Source of the DNA: a virus
Strand: one strand, 5' to 3'
Length of the DNA stretch: 47,289 bases
Virus record (IMG/VR): IMGVR_UViG_3300019889_000022
Coordinates: 1-47,289 of that record
In this document: piece by piece, positions 27,675 through 37,135 of the stretch
How positions within the stretch are numbered: the first letter of the stretch is position 1
Layout of the letters: every line of letters begins with the position of its first letter
Program-made: the position numbers and the translations under genes
Notes under the pieces: model-generated
Database searches by the model: none
What the model was told of the DNA's origin: nothing
What the model saw: only the letters and a program-made list of their open reading frames with translations

Positions 27675-27926
27675 TCAGTGCTCCTTGGTGGGGTCGGCGG
27701 CGAGGAACGGGAAGAACCGCTGCAGCCACGCCTCAACGCCAGGCAGAGCCATGACGCGGGTGATGCCGCCAGTGACGGCGAGGGAGGCACTGACCCACTG
27801 CCAGGTCTGGTTTAGATCAAGCGCCCCGACGATGACAGCCCACATCGCAGCGAACCCGATCAGGGCCTGGAAGACGGTGCGGGCGACGGCACGCCAAGGG
27901 CGGCGCACCTGGGTGGGTGTGGTCAT
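27675..27926 (-). CDS. Putative holin (two membrane segments)
   Basis: An 83-residue protein with two hydrophobic segments: ARTVFQALIGFAAMWAVIVG and WVSASLAVTGGITRVMALPG. A basic N-terminus and charged C-terminal tail (AADPTKEH) match the class II holin layout. It is near the amidase endolysin. The other short membrane gene at 28636-28953 is a rival candidate. Confidence 0.65.
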   Translation of the reverse strand: MTTPTQVRRPWRAVARTVFQALIGFAAMWAVIVGALDLNQTWQWVSASLAVTGGITRVMALPGVEAWLQRFFPFLAADPTKEH

Positions 27927-27946
27927 TGGGTCTCCTTGGTCGATGG

Positions 27947-28636
27947 TCAGGTGAGGCTGCAGCTGTACGTCGGCGCAGCGGGGTTGAACGGTTCGTCACG
28001 GTCGCAGCGGTATGACAGGCCCAGGTAGGTGAAAGTCCAGGAGGTGGGCGGCTGACCGTCTTGGCCGTCGGTCCCGTCCTGCCCGTCGTTGCCGGGCTCT
28101 CCCGCTGGTCCTGGCGGGCCAGCGGTACCGGCCGGACCCTGCGGACCCGACTCGCCTTGTGGTCCAGGCGGACCCGCTGCCCCCGCCGGTCCGCCTTCCC
28201 CGTTGCTCCCGGGGTCGCCGTCAGATCCAGGCTCGCCAGCAGATCCAGGCGGGCCGCCTGGGCCGCGCTCGCCGGTCGCTCCACGTTCGCCGATGTCACC
28301 GGGAATGCCCTGAGGTCCGGGCGGGCCTGGATCCCCTTCGAACCCCCGCGGCCCCGGCGGACCCTGGGATCCACGCGGACCTTCCTGGACATCAACGGCA
28401 GGGAGATCGTCGACCGATTCCTCCGGCGGCGGCGCCACCGGCTCCTCGCCGCCGCTTTGAACCTGGTCGCGTAGCTCTCGAACATCCTCAGCCAGAACCT
28501 CGATGGCCTGCTGCCGCTGCGCCGAGCCCTCCGCTGTGGAGAACGCCAGGACAATGAAGAACACCACCACGCCGAACAGGGCAACCACCACCACCACGAG
28601 AGCAGCAGTCGGCAGGGAGCGAATCAGCCGCCTCAT
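27947..28636 (-). CDS. Membrane-anchored collagen-like protein
   Basis: A 229-residue protein. One N-terminal membrane segment ([20 protein letters not shown], then [12 protein letters not shown]), a coiled coil ([20 protein letters not shown]) and a Pro/Glu linker lead to about 37 uninterrupted Gly-X-Y triplets. A 35-residue C-terminal domain ([20 protein letters not shown]) with two Cys ends it. Collagen triplets form trimeric rods; the membrane anchor suggests an envelope rather than virion location. It overlaps the upstream membrane gene by one base. Confidence 0.75.
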   Translation of the reverse strand: MRRLIRSLPTAALVVVVVALFGVVVFFIVLAFSTAEGSAQRQQAIEVLAEDVRELRDQVQSGGEEPVAPPPEESVDDLPAVDVQEGPRGSQGPPGPRGFEGDPGPPGPQGIPGDIGERGATGERGPGGPPGSAGEPGSDGDPGSNGEGGPAGAAGPPGPQGESGPQGPAGTAGPPGPAGEPGNDGQDGTDGQDGQPPTSWTFTYLGLSYRCDRDEPFNPAAPTYSCSLT

Positions 28637-28953
28637 CACGGGCTGATCCTGACCAGACTCAGCACCACCGACAGCAGCGCCACCAGAACCGCCACGCCAA
28701 TAGAAGCCCAGACGCCGCGTTTGAACTTGTCCTGCTCGTCCATGCGAGCCTCGACCTTGCCGACCTCTTTCGCCCGTGCGGCTTTCTCGTCTGCGATGTC
28801 GGACTCGATGCCGACGAACCGCCGATCGGTGCCTGCCTGGTAGAGGGCGAACATGCCGGTAGTCAGCATGTTGGTGTTCATCGACGCCAGCTGGTCGCGA
28901 ATCTCGCGCATCATCCGCATCAGCTCCCACGGCGTCGGCTCCGTTTCAGGCAC
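28636..28953 (-). CDS. Membrane-anchored coiled-coil protein, XhlA/holin-like
   Basis: A 105-residue protein. A helical N-terminal 75 residues ([20 protein letters not shown], then [20 protein letters not shown]) ends in one membrane segment ([20 protein letters not shown]) and a short tail. Charge and layout resemble XhlA-type lysis accessory proteins. It lies directly downstream of the amidase. Could be a holin partner. Confidence 0.65.
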   Translation of the reverse strand: MPETEPTPWELMRMMREIRDQLASMNTNMLTTGMFALYQAGTDRRFVGIESDIADEKAARAKEVGKVEARMDEQDKFKRGVWASIGVAVLVALLSVVLSLVRISP

Positions 28954-28954
28954 G

Positions 28955-29839
28955 TCAACTGTCGCCTAGCCGGCCGGCGAGCTCGTCCACGATGGCATCG
29001 GCGTTGGCCTTGGCGACAGCCGCCGTGAGCTGCTCGGCTAGCTTGTCGGTGTCGACCTCAGGCAGGTCGCGCACGGTCTGCAGGAGAACGTCGACCTTGG
29101 CGGAGGTCTCCAGCAGAAGCGTGCCGCCAGACTTCCCCGACTTGCCGATCTTCGAACTCCACACGGCGGCGGCAGTCCGGGTGAGAGCCTTGGAGTGGTC
29201 CCAGACTGCGGCGGCGTACTCGGCGGGTGTGGGCATGTCGTCGTCCTCCGTTGTGTTGGCGCCACGAGCGCGGCGCACGATCTCGTCGATGTCCAAGCGG
29301 GCCGGATCCCAGTGGGTGTTCTCGGGGACGCGGTTGTGCCCGGTGTGGCCGGCGAACGCCCGCCACGCGGCAGCGGACATGCCGTGCTCGGCCTGGTAGT
29401 CGCGGCGCACCCAGCCCGGGTCGACCTTGAGCGGGACGCCCAACTCGCGGTACGCCCACTCGGCGAACTCTCCGAGGTCGTCGAGCGCCTGCGAGTCGAG
29501 CTCGGAGATGGGTAGATGGCCGCGCTGAGCTGCGAGCCGCTCGTCTGAGTAGGCGATGAGCTCGACCTGCAGCGCGTCGTCGGTGTTCGTCTCAACACCA
29601 CCGGCGGCGTTTCGTAGGGCGCGTGAGGATCGGTTGCAGGCGTAGTGCTGCCGCCAGTCATGGATGAGCGCGTGGTAGGTCAGGTGCGGAGCGGAGGCGC
29701 CGCCGCCGTAGCCTGGCCAGCTGCCCGTCTCGGTGGAGTGCCAGACAACCTTGTCCGGATCGATGAGTGAGCCGGTGAAGTCGTCGCCGAACCACTGGGC
29801 GGTCCGATTCGCGGGCGGGTAGAACAGGGCGTTGGCCAT
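28955..29839 (-). CDS. Endolysin, N-acetylmuramoyl-L-alanine amidase
   Basis: A 294-residue protein starting MANALFYPPANRTAQWFGDD. KVVWHSTETGSWPGY and LTYHALIHDWRQHYACNRSS supply the Zn His and substrate groove, and GHNRVPENTHWDPARLDIDE the second His region, as in Amidase_2 enzymes. The middle keeps a VELIAYSDE strand. The C-terminal 80 residues (EYAAAVWDHSKALTRTAAAV and helices up to the end) are not a known wall-binding domain. It should cleave the peptidoglycan amide bond at lysis. The longer frame upstream would overlap the previous gene. Confidence 0.8.
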   Translation of the reverse strand: MANALFYPPANRTAQWFGDDFTGSLIDPDKVVWHSTETGSWPGYGGGASAPHLTYHALIHDWRQHYACNRSSRALRNAAGGVETNTDDALQVELIAYSDERLAAQRGHLPISELDSQALDDLGEFAEWAYRELGVPLKVDPGWVRRDYQAEHGMSAAAWRAFAGHTGHNRVPENTHWDPARLDIDEIVRRARGANTTEDDDMPTPAEYAAAVWDHSKALTRTAAAVWSSKIGKSGKSGGTLLLETSAKVDVLLQTVRDLPEVDTDKLAEQLTAAVAKANADAIVDELAGRLGDS

Positions 29840-29840
29840 G

Positions 29841-30398
29841 TCATGCCCCCAGGTCTGGCACGAGGAGAACTGCGGTCCACAGGTTGTATCCGGCCGCCGT
29901 CTGATACCCGAACGAGGTCCCAACGCCGTCGCCCTGGTACGCCTGACAGGTGACGACAGCACCGGAGGGCAGGTAGCCCAGGAACTCGCACGAGCGCGTG
30001 TTCAGCGAGCCGATCTCCGCGATGTCGCTGCCCACTGCGATCGCGGCGCCGCTACGGATCAGCCGCACCGCGCGGAGGCCCACGTCGTTCGGCCCGTCCA
30101 CGAAGGTGATCTGGGCGCGGATCTTGTACACGCCACCTTGAGAGACGGTGAGCGCGCCCGGGCTATACGAGATGGACCCGTCGCCGGGGTCGCTGTTGAT
30201 CCCCACCCACCCCGTAACGTCTGTCCACGTGTTGTGGGGGACGCTGGTCGAGGTGGTCTTCTGCAACGACCGCCACGGCCGACCTTGCGCCGCGATGACC
30301 GCATCGTCGGCGGCCTCCGCCGCCAACTGCATGTCAGCTTGGACGTCGACCGGATCGCCGACCTCCGGGTAGTAGTGACCGCCGGGGGTTTCCGCCAT
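29841..30398 (-). CDS. Minor tail protein with jelly-roll-like domain
   Basis: A 185-residue protein. An N-terminal helix (VDVQADMQLAAEAADDAVIA) is followed by a C1q/TNF-like beta-sandwich (TDVTGWVGINSDPGDGSISY, then GVYKIRAQITFVDGPNDVGL and LWTAVLLVPDLG). Such domains form trimeric tail tips that bind the host. Coupled to the 758-residue protein upstream. Confidence 0.65.
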   Translation of the reverse strand: MAETPGGHYYPEVGDPVDVQADMQLAAEAADDAVIAAQGRPWRSLQKTTSTSVPHNTWTDVTGWVGINSDPGDGSISYSPGALTVSQGGVYKIRAQITFVDGPNDVGLRAVRLIRSGAAIAVGSDIAEIGSLNTRSCEFLGYLPSGAVVTCQAYQGDGVGTSFGYQTAAGYNLWTAVLLVPDLGA

Positions 30399-32674
30399 CA
30401 GGACCGCCTCAGGGGATCGTCGCGCATGTCGGCGTAGTCATCTCCGGACCACTCGGCCTTGAGGTCGTCGTACGTGTCGCCCGCCCAGACCTCTTTCAGC
30501 TCCGCGTACACGGCAGGCAGCGCGCGGACGTCGATGGTCATGTCGACCAGGCCACCATCGGCGAACGCCGGGCTGACCGCGACGACCACGCCGCGCACGC
30601 CGAGCTCGGTGTCGGGGTGGTCGATCTGAACGATGTCGCCCAGGCGCAGCAGCAGATCCGGGACGATCCGCACATCCCGCAACACCGGCCGCGGGGACCT
30701 CAACTCCGACGCCAACCAGCGGGCCAGCGCCGTTGAGGCGACGTTGTGTTGCCGCCACGGCGACGACTCCAGCGTGAAGACGTCCTCGGTCGAGGTGTCC
30801 GCCCGGGCAATCGCGACGGCCTCACCACTGGTGTCATCGGGCTGCTCGATCGACATGCGGGCCCGAAGCACCATCCACGGATCGCCGTCCGGGTCGAGCA
30901 TGTCGTAAATGCTGCCCGTCAGCGGGAACGTCTTCGCCGTGATCCGCACACCAAGCGGGCTGGTCTGTTCGGCCGTGACCTGCATGGTCCGCGAAACGCC
31001 GTCAGCTCGAGAGACCGCCCGGTAGCCGGACCCAACAGTCGCCGCGTAGTGGTCGGACTTCATCGCGGTGTCGAGGCCGATCGGGACGCCGGTAAGGATC
31101 GCCCAGGCCGACGACGTGACCCTGGCGTTAGCCTGGAGCACCATCGGCTGCTTGAGTTCCCACACGTCCACATCGGCCACCGCGGCCACGGACTCCCGGA
31201 TGATTACCGGCGAGTAGGGCACTTCGACCCACCCGTAGGTGGCCTGGATGTTCTCCTCCCAGGCGTAGCCCTCAAGAGAGTCGGCGGCAGTGAGTGGCAC
31301 TGCGGTGACGCCTACGCCGCGCAGGGAACTGCGGTTGCGGAACGTGGGCGTGCCGTCCTCCGCCCGCCAGCACACTCCGAGCTCGGCAACCGCGATGTCC
31401 TGCAGCACGCCCCACACGGACGGACGCTCGGACTTCTTCCCACCCGGCGGCGTGTACACGCCGGGTGTGGCGTCGATCGTGCCCATGCACTCGTCTAGGT
31501 CGGCCGTCGGCTCGAAGTCGACGTAACCCCACGGCGTGGAAGCCGTCGTGGTCGTGGTGCCGACCTGAAACCCTGCCGCCACCGACCCAGAGGACGGAGA
31601 CAGCCGGGCGCTCTGCGGGATGCCGACCGATTGGGAGGCCCCGGTCCACGACTGGGTGCCACCGTCCCATCGCGCATGCGCCTTCGTGGTACCGCTCGAG
31701 GTGAAGGCCGAGGTCATCGTGATCTCGACCGGGCCGCGACCGGGCCACGACACGGAGACCAAGGTCGAACCGGGCCGGGACACCTCGATCGTGGACTCGT
31801 CGATCTCGATCAGAGTCTCGGCCGGGTCGGCGGTGCCGACATCGCCATACAGAGTGACCGACACCGTGCCCGCGCCGGAATAGTGCAGGGCAACCCTGAC
31901 CTGGGTTCCGGCCGCCTCGGCGCCCATCGACCACACCGCGATCTGCGCGGCGCCGCCCGCCCAGCCGACGTGCCGGGAACCCGCGACCTGAGTCTCCGTA
32001 CCGTCAGGGGCTCGGTGGGTCCGCTCCGTCCAGTACGTGCCAGGGAACTCGGTGTCCGCCGCGCCAGCCGTCAGTACACCCAGGGCCGGGTACAGACTGC
32101 CCTGCAGAGGCACGTTGAGCATGCAGCCAGGACGCGGCGACGGCACACTGTGGAACCCGGCGTTGGCCAACACCCGGTGCATCGCCCACGACGGGGTGAT
32201 CCCGCACGTGATCGTGCTCGCCGAGTCCGGCACCGGCATCCGGTACGCCAACGCCGGCAGATCAGCCGGGCGCGCCAGGTCAATCACATCGTCGGCGCAG
32301 TCCAGCCACAGGGCCCCGTCATCGGTGGAACCGGACGAGGCGACGGCCTTCCCCCGGAATAGTGGAACCGTCACGCCATCGAGGCCGGCGTCGATCGTGA
32401 CCACACGACGAACATCGGACCGCTTGACCGCTCGCCCTCGGAACGGCTGCCAGTGACCAGGCCCCGTGACCGGATCGTCAGCTGTCCACTCGATGGTGGC
32501 CGACGCCGACGACATCCCCGAAATCCCGCGCACCTGATCCGGCAGGTCGGTCGCGATCTCCCGCGTCACCGACACCCGATCCGCCTGCCCGGTCAGACCG
32601 TCAACCGTGACCTCGACCGTCGGCTGCATCACCGTCGTGTCAGTCGGCCAACCCTCAGGCGCAGATGCAGGCAT
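30398..32674 (-). CDS. Large minor tail protein
   Basis: A 758-residue beta-rich protein. The N-terminal segment (PTVEVTVDGLTGQADRVSVT then REIATDLPDQVRGISGMSSA) matches actinophage minor tail proteins. A jelly-roll-like region with a TQVRVALHYSGAGTVSVTLY strand set is near residues 270-310, and the C-terminal part (RDVRIVPDLLLRLGDIVQID, then LGVRGVVVAVSP) resembles a baseplate hub. It follows the distal-tail-like gene, so it likely forms the tail tip. Confidence 0.7.
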   Translation of the reverse strand: MPASAPEGWPTDTTVMQPTVEVTVDGLTGQADRVSVTREIATDLPDQVRGISGMSSASATIEWTADDPVTGPGHWQPFRGRAVKRSDVRRVVTIDAGLDGVTVPLFRGKAVASSGSTDDGALWLDCADDVIDLARPADLPALAYRMPVPDSASTITCGITPSWAMHRVLANAGFHSVPSPRPGCMLNVPLQGSLYPALGVLTAGAADTEFPGTYWTERTHRAPDGTETQVAGSRHVGWAGGAAQIAVWSMGAEAAGTQVRVALHYSGAGTVSVTLYGDVGTADPAETLIEIDESTIEVSRPGSTLVSVSWPGRGPVEITMTSAFTSSGTTKAHARWDGGTQSWTGASQSVGIPQSARLSPSSGSVAAGFQVGTTTTTASTPWGYVDFEPTADLDECMGTIDATPGVYTPPGGKKSERPSVWGVLQDIAVAELGVCWRAEDGTPTFRNRSSLRGVGVTAVPLTAADSLEGYAWEENIQATYGWVEVPYSPVIIRESVAAVADVDVWELKQPMVLQANARVTSSAWAILTGVPIGLDTAMKSDHYAATVGSGYRAVSRADGVSRTMQVTAEQTSPLGVRITAKTFPLTGSIYDMLDPDGDPWMVLRARMSIEQPDDTSGEAVAIARADTSTEDVFTLESSPWRQHNVASTALARWLASELRSPRPVLRDVRIVPDLLLRLGDIVQIDHPDTELGVRGVVVAVSPAFADGGLVDMTIDVRALPAVYAELKEVWAGDTYDDLKAEWSGDDYADMRDDPLRRS

Positions 32675-33535
32675 CTAAACCTCCTGCAGCGCGACGGTGT
32701 AGTCCGAGCGGGTCTCGCCGTACGCCTGCTGCAGCGTCTCCGGCACGTCGAGGATCGCCACCCGAGGAAGGCCCCGGCCGGGATGCCACTCGGTCAAAGC
32801 CGAATCGGTTTCCGCGACGCGGAGCGCTGCGAGCGTCGTCACGAGGCTGTCCGCGGGGGTGTTGACCAGGAGTCGCAGGCCGGCCGACGTGGCCGGGGGT
32901 GTGCCGGTGAGGGTGGTGGCCCAAGACCGGACCCCGCTCGCCGTGCTCACCACAGTGCCGTACCCGCCGGACAGAAGCGGTGCCCCGGACGCATCGCAAT
33001 AGGCGAGGAAGATGGTTACGGCTCGGCTCGCCGAGGTGGACGCGACACCCCACGCCCCGTACGTGCGGCCCGGAAGGAACGGCATAATCGGGCCAATCGC
33101 GAACGTAGCCACCGTGGGCACCGACAACGAATGCGCGTGCACCGACCCGTCAGGCAGGGTGAGCGAACCACCGTCCGCCAGCGGGCCAGCCCCGGAGAAC
33201 AGCTCCCAGCCCGCCAGCCCATCCACCGCATACGGCGACGCCGACTCCGGAGGCAGCATGTTCACCACAGCGGCGGCCGGCTCATACCAGTAGAACGGCG
33301 GAGGACCGAACGTGCCATGCCACAGCCCGTTCAGATTGTCCACGTCCGACGGCTGGGCGTGCGGGATGGCCCACGCCATCGGCCGATGCTGCAGCGCACC
33401 CTGCTGAACCTTCGCCTTGCCGCCCAACGTCGAACGCACCGAGGACGACCGAGGCCGACCAGTCGGAATGCCCGGCGCGGGGCACTTGACCTCCATCAAA
33501 TTCCCCAGCGGGCCGATGTACGTCAGTCCGCTCAT
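32675..33535 (-). CDS. Distal-tail-like minor tail protein
   Basis: A 286-residue protein starting MSGLTYIGPLGNLMEVKCPA. The N-terminus matches the small distal tail proteins found right after the tape measure in actinophages, followed by a middle carbohydrate-binding-like sandwich (GPIMPFLPGRTYGAWGVAST). The ATG overlaps the tape-measure stop (ATGA). It would cap the tube and begin the tail tip. Confidence 0.65.
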   Translation of the reverse strand: MSGLTYIGPLGNLMEVKCPAPGIPTGRPRSSSVRSTLGGKAKVQQGALQHRPMAWAIPHAQPSDVDNLNGLWHGTFGPPPFYWYEPAAAVVNMLPPESASPYAVDGLAGWELFSGAGPLADGGSLTLPDGSVHAHSLSVPTVATFAIGPIMPFLPGRTYGAWGVASTSASRAVTIFLAYCDASGAPLLSGGYGTVVSTASGVRSWATTLTGTPPATSAGLRLLVNTPADSLVTTLAALRVAETDSALTEWHPGRGLPRVAILDVPETLQQAYGETRSDYTVALQEV

Positions 33536-36162
33536 GACACCCTCGCCCCGGCGATCCGCCGTCGATAGTTGCCCTTTTCGGCCGACTCGGCGATCTTCAC
33601 CGAGTCGGCGTAGAGGCTGACGTTGATCCGGGCGACAGCTGCGGCCAGACTCTCGATGTCCGCCGGATGCAGCCGCGCAGTCGCGGTCGTCGTGGCTGAC
33701 GAAGCGCCGACCGACGAAGCGGTCATGGTCTGAACGGTCCCGGATTGCATGGCCTGGGCGATGCCGCGTGACTCTGGGGCCGTGAACACCTGGCTTCCCC
33801 GTGGCAGCGAGACCAGCTCGGGGCCTTCCTCGCCGACCCACGTCAGGCCGCCGCGCCAGTTATCCGTGCCGCTAGCAAGGCCGCCGGGGACCCCCGAACC
33901 CTTGTACCAGTCCTGATGAATGGTGCGGATGACCGAGGTCACGGTGCGCCCGTTGAGCGCGTCCAACTTCTGGTCAACGCTGCCGATCGTTCCGCTGGCC
34001 CGGTCGGTGGCGGTCAGTGTGGAGTTGTAGTTGCCCTGGTAGTCCTCGGCCGCCCCGGTCAGATCCTCTACACGGCTGCGGATAGCGGCTGCCTGCTCCT
34101 TCGTGATGGCGCCCTGCTTCACCCACTGGTCGAGCTTCCCGGAGAACGCATCGAATGACAGTTCGCCGTCGAGAGCCTTGGTCTCGAGGTCGGTGACGGC
34201 TGCAGCGAGATCGAATGCCGCCTGCTCAGCTTCTTCCTGGGTGTGCTTGTTATCGGCCAGCACCTCGTCGTACGCCTTCTGAGCCTGCGTGACGCCGAGC
34301 ACGGCGTCATTCAGCGCAAACACCGGGTCTGTGGCGATCCGGAGCTGGTCAAGGTAAGCGGCCAGGCTGTCTGCTGCGGCCTGCGATGCCAGAGCGGCCT
34401 CATCCAGAGCAGCGCCGACTTCACCAATGGCGGGAGCGGCGGTCGTCGCCTCAGCCTCAGCGCCGGCCAGAGCATCGGTGTACCCAGGCAGCAGTCGGGC
34501 GATCTCCTCCGTAGAGAAGCCTTGCTCCCGCAGCGCGCCGGCGATCTGGTGGAACTGGTCGGATGCCCCTTCGAGGTCCCCCGATGAGACCATCTCGGTC
34601 AGCGCCCCATCGAAACCTGACAGGGCCTCGGTTGCCCGACCCCAGTTTTCCGTCCAGGCAGCACCACTATCCTTGAGGAACGCTGCAGCCCCGGCCAGGT
34701 CTTCGAGGGACTGCTGGGCAGCGTCAGATCCGGTTGTGGCCTCGGCCAGGGTCTTCTTCGCCGCGCCGACGCCGACCTCGACGTTCTCCTCGAACGCGTC
34801 ACCCAGCGACTTCGCGGCGTATACGAGAGCGCCGATAGCCCCGAGCGCGCCCGCGAACTTCATCGCGGTGCCGACCTTGCCCGCGGTCACGCCGAGGTTC
34901 GACAGCGAATCCCTCGTGTTGCTGATCCCAACGATGAGTTTCCCAAGCCCGGCGACGCCCAGGGCGACTAGTCCGCCGCCGCCGATGATCGCCAGCAACG
35001 CCGTCTTTGCTCCGTCAGGCAGGCCGTTGAACGCGTTCACGACATCGGTGGCGCCTTGCACCAGGTCACGCAGCGGTCCGTTGGCGCCCTCGCCTGCGCC
35101 GATGAGCGCCGTCTCGAGCGCGCCCATGAAGCCCTCGATGTCACCCTTGAGGTTGTCCATCCGGGTCGCTGCGGTCTCGGCCGCGTAGCCCTGGTCATCG
35201 ACAGCAGCGATCCACTTCCGGATCCCCGACTCGCCCTCGTCATACAGGATCGCCGCAGCGCGCACAGCGTCCGACCCGAAGATCGTCGCCATAGCGGCGT
35301 TCCGCTGTTCGGGCGTCAGATCCTTGAGGGCCGCCTGCAGGTTCCCGGCGAAGTCGGCCAGGCCGATGAACTGACCCTGACTGTCGTACGCAGAGATGCC
35401 GAGGCGGCGCATCTCGTCCGCGGCCTCAGTCGACTGTGGGGTGAGCCGCTGCAGCATCGACTTGAACGACGTGCCCGAGTCGGAGCCAAGCAGCCCGGCC
35501 GAGGCGAACGCCGCCAGGCCGCCGGTCGTCTCCTCGATCGACAGCCCCGTCTGGTTCGCCACCAGGCCGGCCTGCTTGAGCGCCATGCCCATGTCGGCGA
35601 CGCCGCCCTGCGCCTTGCCGGCACCAGCGGCCAGAAGGTCAGCGACGTGAACGACGTCGGTCCCTTTCAGCCTGAACTGGGTCATAGCGGTGGCCGCGAT
35701 CTCGGCCGCGCTGGCAACTTCGATACCACCAGCCGCAGCAAGGTCGAGCGCACCATCCAGGCCACCGCCGAGAATGTCGGCCGCCGAGACGCCGGCCTTG
35801 GCGAGCTCCTCGACAGCGCCCGCCGCCTCCGTCGCGGAGAACACCGTCGAAGCACCGGCGTCGAGAGCAGCCTGGCGGAGCTCGTCGATACTGCCCCGGG
35901 CGTCATCGCCGGTCGCTTCGACGTTGGACATCGCCTGGTCGAAGTCCGCGAACTTCTTGACCGCCAGGCCGACGCCGGCCACGGCAGCCAGGCCGAACAC
36001 GCCGAGGCCGGTGGTCAGCTGGTTGATGCTCTGCTCGTGCTGCCCCGTCCAGTCGAGGCCCTTTCGCCCCATGTCGGACAGGGCCTTGGTCCCCGTCCGG
36101 GCGGACGCGACGAGGCCGCCGACGTTCATCCCGACGTTGATGACGACAGAGCGATTCGCCAC
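33532..36162 (-). CDS. Tail tape measure protein
   Basis: An 876-residue protein from a GTG start. Residues 45-330 carry the TP901-type core: FGLAAVAGVGLAVKKFADFD, QAMSNVEATGDDARGSIDEL, AAGAVEELAKAGVSAADILG and LTPEQRNAAMATIFGSDAVR. A hydrophobic stretch (AKTALLAIIGGGGLVALGVA) follows, then coiled coils and a C-terminal GLTWVGEEGPELVSLPRGSQ motif common in tape measures. It sets tail length. Upstream lies the frameshifted chaperone pair, as expected. Confidence 0.9.
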   Translation of the reverse strand: MANRSVVINVGMNVGGLVASARTGTKALSDMGRKGLDWTGQHEQSINQLTTGLGVFGLAAVAGVGLAVKKFADFDQAMSNVEATGDDARGSIDELRQAALDAGASTVFSATEAAGAVEELAKAGVSAADILGGGLDGALDLAAAGGIEVASAAEIAATAMTQFRLKGTDVVHVADLLAAGAGKAQGGVADMGMALKQAGLVANQTGLSIEETTGGLAAFASAGLLGSDSGTSFKSMLQRLTPQSTEAADEMRRLGISAYDSQGQFIGLADFAGNLQAALKDLTPEQRNAAMATIFGSDAVRAAAILYDEGESGIRKWIAAVDDQGYAAETAATRMDNLKGDIEGFMGALETALIGAGEGANGPLRDLVQGATDVVNAFNGLPDGAKTALLAIIGGGGLVALGVAGLGKLIVGISNTRDSLSNLGVTAGKVGTAMKFAGALGAIGALVYAAKSLGDAFEENVEVGVGAAKKTLAEATTGSDAAQQSLEDLAGAAAFLKDSGAAWTENWGRATEALSGFDGALTEMVSSGDLEGASDQFHQIAGALREQGFSTEEIARLLPGYTDALAGAEAEATTAAPAIGEVGAALDEAALASQAAADSLAAYLDQLRIATDPVFALNDAVLGVTQAQKAYDEVLADNKHTQEEAEQAAFDLAAAVTDLETKALDGELSFDAFSGKLDQWVKQGAITKEQAAAIRSRVEDLTGAAEDYQGNYNSTLTATDRASGTIGSVDQKLDALNGRTVTSVIRTIHQDWYKGSGVPGGLASGTDNWRGGLTWVGEEGPELVSLPRGSQVFTAPESRGIAQAMQSGTVQTMTASSVGASSATTTATARLHPADIESLAAAVARINVSLYADSVKIAESAEKGNYRRRIAGARVS

Positions 36163-36203
36163 GACTCACCCCGTTCTGCTGGAAGAGGCGGACGTGGGGC
36201 TGG

Positions 36204-36617
36204 CTACGCGAGCTCGGCGTGGAACAGAAGCGCGCCGACGTGCCTTGAGTACTTGTTCTTGCCCAGGGCTTCCTGTGTCTGAAGGACAGCCGTTGTGGCG
36301 TGGCACCGCGTGGGCAGCGGTACCCGGAAGCGCATCTCGTTGGCCGGGTTAGTGCACACCTCGATGGGCCGGCCGCAGCGCGGGCAGAGCGTCGCTTCGT
36401 ACTCGGCGAGCGCGAGCATCCAGTCGCGTTCCGCGTCGTCCCATTCCGGCTCGGTCGTGGTGACCGAGCGGATCATGCGGCCCGCCTCGTCGTACTCGTA
36501 GACCGTCTCCTGCTGCGGCTCCGTGCCTGCGAAGCGCCGGTAGGAGATCCCTAGGCGTCGGGCTGTTGCGACGTCTCGTCGGAGGTCTGAGTCATCCGCG
36601 AGGCGGCGCGCGAGAAA
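36204..36617 (-). CDS. Tail assembly chaperone, frameshift-extended part (gpGT-like)
   Basis: This frame is reached by -1 slippage at CCCTTTC (36620-36614). It is open from there: FLARRLADDSDLRRDVATAR, RLGISYRRFAGTEPQQETVY, then EYDEAGRMIRSVTTTEPEWD and a C-terminal zinc knuckle (LCPRCGRPIEVC) near the end. The LGISYRRF motif is the usual start of actinophage downstream chaperone parts. The ATG at 36476 is probably not the main start. The fused product would have about 310 residues. Confidence 0.8.
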   Translation of the reverse strand, partial: FLARRLADDSDLRRDVATARRLGISYRRFAGTEPQQETVYEYDEAGRMIRSVTTTEPEWDDAERDWMLALAEYEATLCPRCGRPIEVCTNPANEMRFRVPLPTRCHATTAVLQTQEALGKNKYSRHVGALLFHAELA

Positions 36618-37135
36618 GGGATGGACACCCGACCTCGGTTCAGCAGGTGAGCCAGGTTCGCGATGTCCTGGTACTGCTGGTCAGTCATCTCGTCCGCGAG
36701 GTCGGACCAGTCAGCCTCAGGGTCGAAGTCGATCAGCTCGCCTGCGTGGTCGCGGACATCGAGGATCGTCCCTGGCGAACCACCGGGAAGCTTGAAAGTC
36801 AGGAGCGCGTCGAAGAACGTCGCGCGGTTGAACCCGGCCTCAGCGTCGCCGTTGTCGTCCGGGCGTGCCGGGTGCTCTGCGACGAGCACGTTCCACGCTG
36901 GGCGAGGTAGCCCCTTGAGGCGGAACGAGATCTCGCTCTGCGCCATCCGCTCCTCGAGCTCACGGATCCGCTCGGCCAGCTTGGTCGCTTCGGCGTTCCC
37001 AGTGAGCCGGTCCCCGCTCGTCTGGGTGCGCGCCTTGCGGAGCTGTTCGTCCAGCTCTTCCCACTCCACGCGCAGGCCCATGTCGGTGACGAGCTTGTGC
37101 ACGGCTTCCGGACGGTTGATCTTGATCTTGCCCAT
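36551..37135 (-). CDS. Tail assembly chaperone, first frame (gpG-like)
   Basis: A 194-residue protein starting MGKIKINRPEAVHKLVTDMG. The helical N-terminus (EWEELDEQLRKARTQTSGDR), then FNRATFFDALLTFKLPGGSP and NLAHLLNRGRVSIPF before SRAASRMTQTSDETSQQPDA. A GGGAGAAACACC run serves as ribosome binding site. The slippery heptamer lies 22 codons before its stop. The unshifted form is normally the major product. Placed between the major tail protein and tape measure. Confidence 0.85.
   Translation of the reverse strand: MGKIKINRPEAVHKLVTDMGLRVEWEELDEQLRKARTQTSGDRLTGNAEATKLAERIRELEERMAQSEISFRLKGLPRPAWNVLVAEHPARPDDNGDAEAGFNRATFFDALLTFKLPGGSPGTILDVRDHAGELIDFDPEADWSDLADEMTDQQYQDIANLAHLLNRGRVSIPFSRAASRMTQTSDETSQQPDA
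36614..36620 (-). promoter_or_regulatory. Programmed -1 frameshift site CCCTTTC
   Basis: On the coding strand the heptamer reads C CCT TTC in the chaperone frame, exactly X XXY YYZ. Slipping back one base gives CCC and TTT in both decoding sites. The new frame is open for 415 bases to the stop at 36204. Confidence 0.85.

Noticed and set aside
28089-28557. Rightward collagen-like ORF
   Set aside because: Gly/Pro patterns appear on both strands of a Gly-X-Y coding region. The leftward frame has the membrane anchor, linker and coupled start.
35056-36282. Rightward 408-residue ORF
   Set aside because: Antisense to the tape measure gene, rich in Arg/His with no domain.
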